Of a stretch of 38,490 bases of DNA, positions 31,572 to 38,490 are shown piece after piece. Below the pieces are notes generated by a model that saw nothing but the letters and a program-made list of their open reading frames with translations, was not told where the DNA came from and ran no database searches. A program made the translations under genes and the position numbers. Position 1 is the stretch's first letter, and the number at the start of each line of letters is the position of its first letter. Source of the stretch: Bacillota bacterium (GTDB taxonomy: Bacteria > Bacillota_I > Bacilli_A > RF39 > UBA660); the NCBI GenBank assembly GCA_023391185.1, contig JAEWBI010000030.1, positions 1-38,490 on the forward strand, given 5' to 3'.

Positions 31572-31600
31572 ATTGTATCATAAATAAAAATATTTGACAA
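31572..31600 (-). promoter_or_regulatory. rplS promoter
   Basis: TTGTCA, 17 bases, then TACAAT preceded by TGA, a good extended -10 promoter, downstream of the terminator of the trmD unit. Confidence 0.85.
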
Positions 31601-31627
31601 GCGTTTTCTGATAATTTAATCTTTATA

Positions 31628-31653
31628 ATAAAAGAAGAAGTTATCTTCTTCTT
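31628..31653 (-). terminator. Terminator after the trmD unit
   Basis: Stem AAGAAGAAG with CTTCTTCTT and loop of four, overlapping the stop of the gene at 31641-32096, followed by a weak T-rich tract on the minus strand. Confidence 0.65.
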
Positions 31654-32096
31654 GATTCAGTTATTTCTTTTTCTTCTGGTTCCTTATAACAAACTATTTT
31701 CTTTTTTAGTTCTTGTTCTAATAGTTCAATCTTTTGAAGTAAAAGTATAGCATATTTTTCTTCAAGATACTGTTGATATTTATATCTAATTGTATCTTTA
31801 TATTTAGTTAAATCATTAAGAGCAGCTCTTAGACTTGTTATATCTGTATCATCATCATCTGCATCAATAATGCTTATAATAAACCTTAAATAAACTTCTA
31901 GTTTCTTCTTGATTTTTCTTTTAAGTACTTTTTCAACAAAACTCGGATTTATCATGACCATTCTTTTTACAGTAACACCAGCATAAGAAATATTATTTAC
32001 TGGTTTAAAATGAAATCCATCTAATTTCTTATGGTCTAAATTTTTAATATCATGAAAGCGATAATCTTTTATCAATATATATGTTTGACCTTTCAT
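31641..32096 (-). CDS. Conserved-context protein after trmD (151 aa), unknown function
   Basis: I do not recognise this soluble 151-residue protein. The N-terminal 45 residues look like a small beta domain (QTYILIKDYRFHDIKNL). The middle is basic and the rest is helical, with an acidic Asp run (DADDDDTD near 78-85) and a coiled-coil-like, Lys-rich end finishing in ESRRR. The ATG is four bases after the trmD stop, so it is co-transcribed with rimM-trmD. The place between trmD and rplS suggests a ribosome or RNA connection, but nothing in the sequence proves this. Confidence 0.8.
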   Translation of the reverse strand: MKGQTYILIKDYRFHDIKNLDHKKLDGFHFKPVNNISYAGVTVKRMVMINPSFVEKVLKRKIKKKLEVYLRFIISIIDADDDDTDITSLRAALNDLTKYKDTIRYKYQQYLEEKYAILLLQKIELLEQELKKKIVCYKEPEEKEITESRRR

Positions 32097-32100
32097 AATA

Positions 32101-32772
32101 TCATCCCCTTTTTTCTAATAAATCCGGCCTACGCTTACTTGTTTTTTCTAATTGTTTTTCGTATCTCCATTTTCGTATATTTTCATGATGTCCTGATAAA
32201 AGAACATCTGGAACTAACATTCCTCTAAAATCTACAGGTTTAGTATACACTGGATAATCTAGTAGATTGTCATGAAATGAATCATAAATGTGTGATTCTT
32301 CTTCAATAACACCATTAAGTAATCTTACCACACTGTCTGTTATAACCATGCTTGGTATTTCTCCACCTGTTAAAACATAATCACCTATACTAATTTCATA
32401 ATCAGCAAGGCTTCTTATTCTTTCATCAAACCCCTCGTAATGACCACATATTATAATCAAATGTTTCTCTTTTGTCAAGGTATATGCCCTATCCTGAGTG
32501 TATGGAATTCCTTGTGGGGTCATTAAAAGAATGACACTACCATCTGTTTTTAAATCTTCCACTGCATCAAATATAGGTTGTGGCATAAGTACCATTCCAG
32601 CACCACCGCCAAAACCATAATCATCTACCTTTTTATGTGGATCTTTTGAGTATTCTCTAATATCATGAATATTTATTTCAACCTTCTTATTTAAAGTTGC
32701 CCTTTTAATAATTGATTCTGATAAAAAACCATCAAACATATTTGGAAATAAAGTTAATATATCAATCTTCAT
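32101..32772 (-). CDS. trmD: tRNA (guanine37-N1)-methyltransferase TrmD
   Basis: TrmD makes m1G37 in tRNAs and guards the reading frame. Its 223 residues are near the short end of the family. The start MKIDILTLFPNMFDGFLSES, the YGFGGGAGMVLMPQP loop, CGHYEGFDERI and the knot sequence SIGDYVLTGGEIPSMVITDS are all typical of the deep trefoil knot. The C-terminal helical domain ends RRPDLLEKRG. It overlaps rimM by 11 bases, the standard rimM-trmD arrangement of bacteria. Confidence 0.97.
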   Translation of the reverse strand: MKIDILTLFPNMFDGFLSESIIKRATLNKKVEINIHDIREYSKDPHKKVDDYGFGGGAGMVLMPQPIFDAVEDLKTDGSVILLMTPQGIPYTQDRAYTLTKEKHLIIICGHYEGFDERIRSLADYEISIGDYVLTGGEIPSMVITDSVVRLLNGVIEEESHIYDSFHDNLLDYPVYTKPVDFRGMLVPDVLLSGHHENIRKWRYEKQLEKTSKRRPDLLEKRG

Positions 32773-33259
32773 TAACTAATCCCTCAATTAATTTAGCATC
32801 AACTCTTTTTTTATCAATATCAACATTAATAATAAATTCATCAATAAACGGAATCATAAACTCTTTATCATTTCCATCCTTGATAACAATAATTGGATGC
32901 GCATGACTTTTTAATATTGATTCTACTTTACCTATTTCTTTATCATCTGCATATACAGATAAACCAATTAGATCTTCATAAAGAATACCATCAAATTTAT
33001 ATTCTTCTCTTATAATATATGCTTTTTTACCTTTATACTTTAATACATCATTTATATCATTAATTCCATCAAAAGTAACCATATCATAATTTTTGTGTAC
33101 TCTATAACCATTGATAATCTCTTTATCTTTATAATTACCTATATAAAGAGCATTACCCTTTTTAAATACTTGATTTTTATATTTAAAATCAGATATGATT
33201 CTAATTTCACCCTTAATACCATGTGTATTTACTATATCACCTAAATATAAATATTCCAT
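32762..33259 (-). CDS. rimM: Ribosome maturation factor RimM
   Basis: RimM (165 aa) helps mature the head of the small subunit by binding S19. The N-terminal RimM domain begins LGDIVNTHGIKGEIRI, and the C-terminal PRC-barrel includes LIGLSVYADDKEIGKVE and the KEFMIPFIDEFI segment. Length and order are normal. The gene follows the SpoU methyltransferase by seven bases and overlaps trmD, so SpoU-rimM-trmD-unknown form one unit. rpsP and ylqC, found upstream of rimM in Bacillus, are absent here. Confidence 0.95.
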   Translation of the reverse strand: MEYLYLGDIVNTHGIKGEIRIISDFKYKNQVFKKGNALYIGNYKDKEIINGYRVHKNYDMVTFDGINDINDVLKYKGKKAYIIREEYKFDGILYEDLIGLSVYADDKEIGKVESILKSHAHPIIVIKDGNDKEFMIPFIDEFIINVDIDKKRVDAKLIEGLVNED

Positions 33260-33266
33260 ATAACAC

Positions 33267-33992
33267 CTACTTATCTAACTCATAAAGAATAATTGAAGTA
33301 GCAACAGCAACATTTAAACTCTCGCAATTCTTATTCATATTTATATATAAATATTTTTCACACATATTTAAAAGTTCCTCACTAACGCCATTACCTTCAT
33401 TACCCATTATAATAATTTGCTTTTCATCCTTATTTATGTTTTTTAATATTTCGCCGCCATCAACTTTAGTACCATATATAGTATAGCCACTTAAGCTATT
33501 AAGAATATTTTTAAGATTTCCTATAACTATATTACTACTAAAAATCATTCCTTGACTAGCACGAATAACCTTGGAATTATATAAATCTACTGATCCTTCA
33601 CTTAGAATGATTGTACTTACATTAAAAGCTACCGCTGATCTAATTATTGTACCTAAGTTTCCTGGATCTTGAATATTATCAAGAACTAGTATTCTATCTC
33701 CTTTAATTAAACCATTTTTTTTATTACAAATTCCTAATATTTTACTTGGATTATCAAGTTCACTAAGAAAACGCATTACCTTATGATTACAAGTAATTAT
33801 GTCTACTTCATAGTCTTTACCTATAGTAAAATCTTCATCTTTTACGACTAGTTTTAAAAGACCAGCCTTAGAAGCTTCTTCTACTAAATGGTCGCCTTCT
33901 ACTATAAAAGTATTTGTTATATCACGATACTTTTTAGTATGCAACTTATGAATATCTTTAATTTTATCATTATCTACTGAAGTATAAATCAT
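33267..33992 (-). CDS. TrmH (SpoU) family RNA 2'-O-methyltransferase
   Basis: A second SPOUT/TrmH-type methyltransferase in the window, 241 residues, TsnR/RlmB-like. The N-terminal substrate domain (IHKLHTKKYRDITNTFIVEG) resembles the L30-like part of rRNA enzymes. The knot motifs are LDNIQDPGNLGTIIRSA, IIMGNEGNGVS and NCESLNVAVATSIILYE. The exact rRNA site is unknown. Although the frame is open to 34004, GGGTGAT lies just before the ATG at 33992, so I start there. It heads the rimM-trmD unit. Confidence 0.9.
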   Translation of the reverse strand: MIYTSVDNDKIKDIHKLHTKKYRDITNTFIVEGDHLVEEASKAGLLKLVVKDEDFTIGKDYEVDIITCNHKVMRFLSELDNPSKILGICNKKNGLIKGDRILVLDNIQDPGNLGTIIRSAVAFNVSTIILSEGSVDLYNSKVIRASQGMIFSSNIVIGNLKNILNSLSGYTIYGTKVDGGEILKNINKDEKQIIIMGNEGNGVSEELLNMCEKYLYINMNKNCESLNVAVATSIILYELDK

Positions 33993-34036
33993 ATAATCAC
34001 CCACAAATTTATTTTATCACATTTTCCTATAATTAG

Positions 34037-34062
34037 AAAGAAAAAAACATGAATAGTCATGT
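34037..34062 (-). terminator. Terminator after the zinc-ribbon protein gene
   Basis: Stem ACATGA with TCATGT, loop of four, followed by seven or eight T on the minus strand. Confidence 0.8.
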
Positions 34063-34063
34063 C

Positions 34064-34321
34064 TTAGTTTTCCTTATTAATACTTTCACCACAATATTTG
34101 CAAAAAGTTGAGTCCCCATCAATTTCATTAGAACAAAAAGGACATTTAATACTATTAATATTTCCTAACTTTTTAATTATATTGTGCTCTATGTCTTTAT
34201 ATTTTTTTCTTTTCTTAATTAATAAAACAACAAAAGCAATTGCTGCTGCAATAAATAAAATAGTAACAAACGCAAAAACTAAGTAAATATAATTAGTATA
34301 AGTATCTATTGCTTTTTCCAC
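34064..34321 (-). CDS. Single-pass membrane protein with C-terminal zinc ribbon (85 aa)
   Basis: A membrane helix at about 12-36 (IYLVFAFVTILFIAAAIAFV) is followed by a strongly basic patch, a helix and a cytoplasmic zinc-ribbon with two Cys pairs: CPFC and CKYC near 60-76. This layout is common in small Bacillota proteins of unknown function. The zinc ribbon may bind another protein or nucleic acid. It follows the 57-aa membrane protein gene and ends at a terminator, so both share the promoter at 34566-34592. Confidence 0.8.
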   Translation of the reverse strand: MEKAIDTYTNYIYLVFAFVTILFIAAAIAFVVLLIKKRKKYKDIEHNIIKKLGNINSIKCPFCSNEIDGDSTFCKYCGESINKEN

Positions 34322-34345
34322 TATTTCACCTATTTTAAGTAAATT

Positions 34346-34519
34346 TTATTCTTTTACATTTACTTCTTTCTTTGGAGATTTCTTTAACTTGTCCAGTTTA
34401 ACTAAACGCACATAATTTATACAAGCAATGATGTCAAGAATAACTAAAATGCCAAGGGTTATAAGAATATAAATCATGTTGTTATTTGATTGACTTACTG
34501 TAGATATCCAACTTACCAT
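34346..34519 (-). CDS. Small membrane protein (57 aa), unknown function
   Basis: AGAGGTGA stands before the ATG. Residues 15-34 (MIYILITLGILVILDIIACI) form one membrane helix; the tail is Lys-rich and cytoplasmic by the positive-inside rule. The gene is 24 bases upstream of the zinc-ribbon membrane protein and shares its promoter, so the two may act together. It is too short for an ordinary ORF threshold. I recognise no family. Confidence 0.7.
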   Translation of the reverse strand: MVSWISTVSQSNNNMIYILITLGILVILDIIACINYVRLVKLDKLKKSPKKEVNVKE

Positions 34520-34565
34520 AATTCACCTCTATCTAAAACACTAATATACTTCATCTTATAATATA

Positions 34566-34592
34566 ATTATAGCACTTTTTTTCAAAATTCAA
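34566..34592 (-). promoter_or_regulatory. Promoter of the two small membrane protein genes
   Basis: On the minus strand TTGAAT, a short 15-base spacer, then TATAAT preceded by TGC (extended -10), about 47 bases upstream of the 57-aa gene. Confidence 0.65.
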
Positions 34593-34598
34593 CATTTT

Positions 34599-35555
34599 TT
34601 ATATAATTTCATAGTTAATTAGTTCCACCTTATTAGAGATAAAATCACCATTATTGTTTATTTCATTACATAGTTCAGAACTAAGATACTTTTTAGAATC
34701 ATCAGGAAAAACAGTAACCATTTTTCCTTCAGTATTTTCATTAAAAAGAATAGCCGCTAAAAAATTAGCACCACTGGATATTCCAACGCCAATGCCAAGT
34801 TCTTTTGAAAGTCTTCTTGACATATTTATTGCATCGTCATCATCAATTAAAACGATATCATCTATAAAATCCAAATTTAGTAAAGCAGGTATAAATTCAT
34901 CACCAATACCATCTATTTTATGAATTCCTATTTGTCCTGTTTTTATTATAGACATAGTTTTTGGTTCTAGAGCATATATTTTAGCATTTTTATCTTCTTG
35001 TTTAATTGCTTTACCAACACCCATTAATGTGCCGCCAGTACCTATTCCTGTAACAAATCCACCTATATTAGATAACTTACTAATTATTTCTTTTCCTGTT
35101 GTTTCAAAGTGAGCTAAAGTATTATTAATATTACTAAACTGATCTATATAATAACCATTTATCTCTTTAGCAAGTCTCTTTGCTTCTTCGATACATCTTT
35201 TAAAACCACCTTCTTCTTTAGAAAAAAGCTTTACTGTCGCTCCATAAAGTTTCATTATTTTAAGTCTTTCATTACTAACCCAATTTGGCATAAATATATA
35301 TACTGGATGTTTATAATATTGACCTATTGCAGAAAGAGATATTCCTGTGTTACCACTTGTAGCTTCTATAATTGGTGTTCCTTCTAAAATAGTTTTATCT
35401 TCTTTAGCCTTTTTTATCATATAGTAAGCTACTCTATCCTTAATACTACCTGTTAGATTATAATATTCTAATTTAGTATATATACTTTTTATTATTCCTT
35501 TATATCTATAATTAATCTTTATCATAGGTGTATTACCTATTAATTTATCTATCAT
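34599..35555 (-). CDS. Cysteine synthase family PLP enzyme
   Basis: A fold-type II PLP enzyme, 318 residues. The PLP lysine is Lys39 in NLTGSIKDR, and the substrate loop is EATSGNTG (64-71). The phosphate-binding loop is GIGTGGTLMGVG near 170. O-acetylserine sulfhydrylase (CysK) is the most likely activity, from TSGNTG and the VFPDDSKKYLS stretch. The Lys loop differs from the usual NPGGSVKDR of CysK and resembles that of other family members, so substrate is less certain. The C-terminal 25 residues are unusual and Asn-rich. It stands alone and is divergent from the YgjV-like gene. Confidence 0.83.
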   Translation of the reverse strand: MIDKLIGNTPMIKINYRYKGIIKSIYTKLEYYNLTGSIKDRVAYYMIKKAKEDKTILEGTPIIEATSGNTGISLSAIGQYYKHPVYIFMPNWVSNERLKIMKLYGATVKLFSKEEGGFKRCIEEAKRLAKEINGYYIDQFSNINNTLAHFETTGKEIISKLSNIGGFVTGIGTGGTLMGVGKAIKQEDKNAKIYALEPKTMSIIKTGQIGIHKIDGIGDEFIPALLNLDFIDDIVLIDDDDAINMSRRLSKELGIGVGISSGANFLAAILFNENTEGKMVTVFPDDSKKYLSSELCNEINNNGDFISNKVELINYEII

Positions 35556-35618
35556 ATTTCACCTTCATAATATTATACGCACTAATTAATACTAAAACAC
35601 CCAAAATAAAACAAAATA

Positions 35619-35627
35619 TGATACAAT
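35619..35627 (+). promoter_or_regulatory. Promoter of the YgjV-like gene (extended -10)
   Basis: TGA TACAAT on the plus strand, 17 bases upstream of the ATG; no clear -35 box. Confidence 0.55.
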
Positions 35628-35644
35628 AAATAATAGGTGAAAGT

Positions 35645-36181
35645 ATGAATTATTTTATTATTGCTCAAATATTAGGAATAATTAGTTTCATTTTTGGTGG
35701 TTTATCAATGATAACTAACAAAAAACGAAATGTTATCCACTATAATACAGTTGCTAATTTTGCAAGTTCTATGCAGTATGCATTTCTTGGGGCTTTTACA
35801 GGAGCACTATCTTTAATTGTTATTATTACTAGAAATGTTATTTTTAATAAATATAAGACAAATAAAATTCCACTAGCATTTCTAATTTTTATTATTATAT
35901 TTGCTATTTTAACTAATATAGTTTCATATGATGGATTAATAAGTGTTTTGCCATGTTTTGCTGTTAGTATATATAGTTATGGTATATGGCAACATGACAT
36001 TAAAAAAATAAAAAGAATTAATATTTTAGTAAGCATTATAGGCTTAATATATGACATACATTATATGGCCTATGTTACTGCTTTTGCCCAAGGAACATAT
36101 ATAGTTATTGGTATAGTATCATACTATAGCTTTATGAAAAATAGAAGACATAGAATTATCAAAAGAAAAAAGATATTTTAA
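35645..36181 (+). CDS. YgjV family membrane protein
   Basis: A 178-residue inner-membrane protein of the YgjV (Imp-YgjV) family. Five or six hydrophobic helices span most of the length: about 3-22, 35-65 (two), 77-95, 99-118 and 125-165. The GIISFIFGGLSMITNKK start and the internal NFASSMQYAFLGAFTGALS segment are characteristic. The family has no proven function. AGGTGA precedes the ATG. The last 20 residues are strongly basic and cytoplasmic. One of two plus-strand genes in the window, convergent with the amidohydrolase-like gene. Confidence 0.82.
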   Translation: MNYFIIAQILGIISFIFGGLSMITNKKRNVIHYNTVANFASSMQYAFLGAFTGALSLIVIITRNVIFNKYKTNKIPLAFLIFIIIFAILTNIVSYDGLISVLPCFAVSIYSYGIWQHDIKKIKRINILVSIIGLIYDIHYMAYVTAFAQGTYIVIGIVSYYSFMKNRRHRIIKRKKIF

Positions 36182-36191
36182 AATATCTTTT
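36168..36191 (+). terminator. Palindrome at the end of the YgjV-like gene, probable terminator
   Basis: AAAAGATATTTT followed directly by AAAATATCTTTT, a perfect palindrome of 24 bases that includes the stop codon and ends in TTTTAA. A weak A+T-rich hairpin. Confidence 0.5.
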
Positions 36192-36247
36192 AATGTTTAG
36201 ATAAATCAAAAACTATTATTTTAAATAATTGGCTTAATAAATATATA

Positions 36248-36273
36248 AAAAGAAAAATCATCTAAATTAGATG
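36248..36273 (-). terminator. Terminator after the amidohydrolase-like gene
   Basis: CATCTAA with TTAGATG, overlapping the stop codon, followed by TTTTTCTTTTT on the minus strand. Confidence 0.7.
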
Positions 36274-36939
36274 TTTTTTTGTTTCTGTTAAAGACTCATC
36301 AATTCCTGTTAACATTGCCTTTAATTTTTGTAAATCTTCAATCGTTTCATAACTTCTACATGTTTTATTAATTTCAAGAGCAATGGCATCAATACCATTC
36401 TTACTTGATTGTCTTATGACTTGGCCTCCCCTTTTAAAAACTTTATCTACAGATACAACAAAGTTTTTACTTTTAAGAGTTTCATAAAAAATTTCAACTA
36501 TTTTCAAGTTACAAGTTTGACCATTTACAGAAATAATTTCTACATCAAATGGTCTTCTTGCAGCACAACCATGAATATCAAGTAAGAAAGATATATCTTT
36601 CTTTTTAATTAGTTTTATTACTTCTTGTAAGTATTTATCACTTGGATTTTCTAAAGTTTCACCAATTGGAAAATTAGGATCATCTAAGTTTTGATAAGTT
36701 CTATAAATACTATTATATTTATTTAAATTTGGTAAATAAGAAGCATAAAATCCAGTTAATTCATCTTCTTCTTTTATATTACCTTCACGAATTTGCTTAA
36801 CACTATGTGGAGCACTTAATAATATATTTGAACCATTATTTATATATTCATAATTTGGATTAATTGTAAGAATGCCGTTATAATCATTACTACTAAATCT
36901 CGATTCAATGTTTTTAACCATTTCCTTTGTAATATGCAT
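36262..36939 (-). CDS. N-formylglutamate amidohydrolase-like protein
   Basis: A 225-residue zinc amidohydrolase-like protein of the N-formylglutamate amidohydrolase family. Probable metal ligands lie in LLSAPHSVKQ near 40-50 (His), with Glu in the following EEDELTG segment, and in FLLDIHGCAA near 118-127 (His). Later blocks include RQSSKNGIDAIALEINKTCR with a conserved Glu. No histidine-utilisation gene is nearby, so the substrate is uncertain and need not be N-formylglutamate. AAGGAGTGA precedes the ATG, and a good promoter lies upstream. Confidence 0.78.
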   Translation of the reverse strand: MHITKEMVKNIESRFSSNDYNGILTINPNYEYINNGSNILLSAPHSVKQIREGNIKEEDELTGFYASYLPNLNKYNSIYRTYQNLDDPNFPIGETLENPSDKYLQEVIKLIKKKDISFLLDIHGCAARRPFDVEIISVNGQTCNLKIVEIFYETLKSKNFVVSVDKVFKRGGQVIRQSSKNGIDAIALEINKTCRSYETIEDLQKLKAMLTGIDESLTETKKHLI

Positions 36940-36960
36940 ATTATCACTCCTTGGTGATTA

Positions 36961-36989
36961 ATTATATCACATAGTCTTTAACTAAGCAA
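36961..36989 (-). promoter_or_regulatory. Promoter of the amidohydrolase-like gene
   Basis: TTGCTT, 17 bases, then TATAAT preceded by TGA (extended -10), ending 22 bases before the ATG. The remaining part of the gap up to 37182 is A+T-rich. I see only a 16-codon ORF without a ribosome binding site there. Confidence 0.75.
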
Positions 36990-37182
36990 TTTACTATTTT
37001 CTTTTTTTACCAAACATTTACAAACTATTTTATGTAATATATAACAGTATTTATTTTTCTTAATCGAGATGTGTTAAATTTTCTTGATTTTTCTTTAAAT
37101 TATTCACCATAATTCTTTTGTAAATTTATATCCCTTGTTTATATACTTTTAAGTCATAATCTCACCTGTAAAAATAAGACAT

Positions 37183-37206
37183 AAAAAGCCTACCTCACAG
37201 TAGACT
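37183..37206 (-). terminator. Terminator after the DAHP synthase gene
   Basis: AGTCTAC with GTAGGCT (one G-U pair), overlapping the stop codon, followed by TTTT on the minus strand. Confidence 0.75.
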
Positions 37207-37986
37207 TTTTGCAGTTTGTATTATACTATTTAAATTTTCTAAATTAATTGTTTGGTTACTATCACATATTTCCTTTTCAGGATTACAGCTTGCTTCTACC
37301 ATAATCCCATCTGCTCCAGCAGCTATCGCCGCTAAAGCCATAGACTTTACTATGTACCTCTTCCCAGCAGCATGTGAAGGATCAACTATTATAGGCAAAT
37401 TAGTATAATTCTTCATTACAGGTATAGCTTGTAAATCCAAAGTATTTCTTGTTTCTGTCTCAAATGTCCTAATTCCTCTTTCACAAAGAATTATATTACT
37501 GTTGCCACCTTGCATAATATATTCTGCAGCATTTAACCATTCTTCATAAGTCGCAGACATACTTCTTTTTAACAAAATAACTTTGTTTGTTTTACCTAAT
37601 GCTTTTAATAACTCATAATTAAACATATTTTTACTACCTATCTGAATTATATCTACATTCTGAATAAACAAATCAAAATATTTTAAACTAGTCAATTCAG
37701 AAATAATTGGTAAACCTGTAACTTTTTTAGCTTCAATTAAATACTCTATCCCTTTTTCTTCTAATCCTTGAAAACTATATGGGTTTGTCCTAGGTTTAAA
37801 TGCTCCACCTCTTAAAACATTAACGCCTAATTTTTTTAGCTCTTTTGCTAAAGATATAAGCTCTTCTTTATTATTAATTGTGCATGGTCCAGCTATAATT
37901 AACTTATCTCCACCTACAACCAGATTACCAATCTTTATAACTGGTTTACTATTATCTTTATATACTTTTAATTTAGTAATATCCAT
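37195..37986 (-). CDS. aroF: 3-deoxy-7-phosphoheptulonate synthase (AroF, class I beta)
   Basis: DAHP synthase, first step of the shikimate pathway, joining PEP and erythrose 4-phosphate. The 263 residues form the catalytic barrel alone, without a chorismate mutase fusion or N-terminal regulatory domain. Typical features are IIAGPCTINNKEEL with the metal Cys near 35, LRGGAFKPRTNPYSFQG near 60-75, LLKRSMSATYEEWLNAAEYI near 140-157, ILCERGIRTFE near 170 and IIVDPSHAAGKR near 200. This matches the AroF-I-beta/KDO8P synthase-like type of Gram-positives. The upstream HAM1-like gene ends three bases before it. Confidence 0.94.
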   Translation of the reverse strand: MDITKLKVYKDNSKPVIKIGNLVVGGDKLIIAGPCTINNKEELISLAKELKKLGVNVLRGGAFKPRTNPYSFQGLEEKGIEYLIEAKKVTGLPIISELTSLKYFDLFIQNVDIIQIGSKNMFNYELLKALGKTNKVILLKRSMSATYEEWLNAAEYIMQGGNSNIILCERGIRTFETETRNTLDLQAIPVMKNYTNLPIIVDPSHAAGKRYIVKSMALAAIAAGADGIMVEASCNPEKEICDSNQTINLENLNSIIQTAKSLL

Positions 37987-37989
37987 ATC

Positions 37990-38490
37990 TTAATTCATTT
38001 TGTTAGCTTTATACCATTTAGCAAAGTCATATTTAGCAGTACCCCAAAATTTTGCTTCATATTCTCTATCAAGTTCTCTAAGTTCACTTAAAGTTTTTGT
38101 TTCACCATCAGGTATATAAAATTTGTCGTGCCATCTTCCAAGAGTTCCTTTTGCCTCAAATGCAACCGTTCCTGTTCCACCACCAGTAAATACTATTGGT
38201 TCCTTTCCAGGTTCACAGTATGCAAAACAATCTTCTAATCTTGCTTTTCTATTAGCTTCATTTTTAAATAAATCTAAAAACTTATCAACACCTATCTGCT
38301 TATCAAAAAAAGCATTATAAGGTCCTGGTAAACCACCTAAAGCATCCAAATATAAACCACTATCTGATTTAACACAAGGCCTATTTAGTTTTTCTGCTGC
38401 ATATTTTACACTAAAAGATACCACTTCAGAACAAGTTTTTGCTTGAATTTCAAGTACTTCAAAATCAGGATTCATAATATCTATATCTAT
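37990..38490 (-). CDS. Non-canonical purine NTP pyrophosphatase (HAM1/RdgB family), 5' end outside window
   Basis: A HAM1-type (d)ITP/XTP pyrophosphatase, which clears deaminated purine nucleotides. The frame stays open to the right edge (five codons beyond the first Met), and the family start with the SHT/TGNxGK motif is missing, so the gene is partial and begins outside. The KSDSGLYLDALGGLPGPYNAFF block is diagnostic. The usual GYDPxFxP is replaced by GRWHDKFYIPDGETKT, and the SHR motif near the end is absent, with a different Trp-rich tail. It is thus a divergent member, and the substrate could differ. Confidence 0.8.
   Translation of the reverse strand: MDIDIMNPDFEVLEIQAKTCSEVVSFSVKYAAEKLNRPCVKSDSGLYLDALGGLPGPYNAFFDKQIGVDKFLDLFKNEANRKARLEDCFAYCEPGKEPIVFTGGGTGTVAFEAKGTLGRWHDKFYIPDGETKTLSELRELDREYEAKFWGTAKYDFAKWYKANKMN

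Noticed and set aside
37060..37110. Sixteen-residue minus-strand ORF in the gap before the DAHP synthase terminator
   Set aside because: No ribosome binding site or promoter; consistent with chance in A+T-rich DNA.
1..38490. Mycoplasma-type code with UGA as tryptophan
   Set aside because: UGA serves as stop (for example 571-569) and Trp codons in the conserved proteins are read as UGG throughout the translated frames.
1..38490. CRISPR array, insertion sequence, prophage or tRNA genes
   Set aside because: No regularly spaced repeats, transposase or integrase motifs, terminal repeats or tRNA cloverleaf sequences were seen.

Overview
The window is strongly A+T-rich and uses the standard bacterial code: UGA is used as a stop, for example at the end of the gene at 569-1009. 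Start sites mostly carry AGGAGG/AGGTGA-type ribosome binding sites. The gene orders secE-nusG-rplK-rplA-rplJ-rplL-ybxB-rpoB-rpoC, rlmB-sigH and rimM-trmD-rplS-lepB are those of Bacilli. The RNA polymerase beta subunit carries the Asn at the rifampicin site that is known from Mollicutes. My inference is an uncultured low-GC Bacilli lineage close to Mollicutes (RF39-like gut bacteria). The sequence alone does not fix the genus. All genes read on the minus strand except rnhC (11369-12319) and a YgjV-like membrane protein (35645-36181).

Right to left, which is the direction of transcription: a partial HAM1-type NTP pyrophosphatase and a DAHP synthase (37195-38490); an N-formylglutamate amidohydrolase-like protein; the YgjV-like protein reading the other way; a cysteine synthase family enzyme; two small membrane proteins; then a translation and RNA-modification block (SpoU methyltransferase, RimM, TrmD, an unknown protein, L19 with its leader, signal peptidase I, a PNPOx-like protein and the ribosome-assembly GTPase RbgA). 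This runs into a nonsense-interrupted small ORF and a fused nucleotidyltransferase/Mini-RNase III, followed by RlmB and SigH. An unknown coiled-coil membrane protein and an orphan type IV-pilin-like protein sit between sigH and secE, where Bacilli normally have rpmG. The secE-nusG, rplKA, rplJL-ybxB and rpoBC transcription units follow, each with a good promoter and most with a structured leader.

Left of rpoC lie rnhC (convergent, sharing a bidirectional terminator), cvpA-trxA, rsmE with an acidic single-pass protein, mtaB, three genes for DUF1292 and single-pass membrane proteins, and recD2. The left end (101-3312) holds a compact bacteriocin locus: a C39-peptidase ABC exporter, a very short HlyD-like accessory protein, two overlapping double-glycine precursor peptides of 46 and 53 aa, and a small hydrophobic protein that is a candidate immunity factor. 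The two precursors and the immunity candidate are too short for ordinary ORF calling and were found by reading the DNA downstream of the exporter.

The observations I rate highest are the NTase/Mini-III fusion, the two-peptide bacteriocin locus, the Asn at the rifampicin position of RpoB, and the insertion of a pilin-like gene in the otherwise conserved sigH-secE interval. Nearly all promoters recognised here are of the extended -10 type (TGn before the -10).
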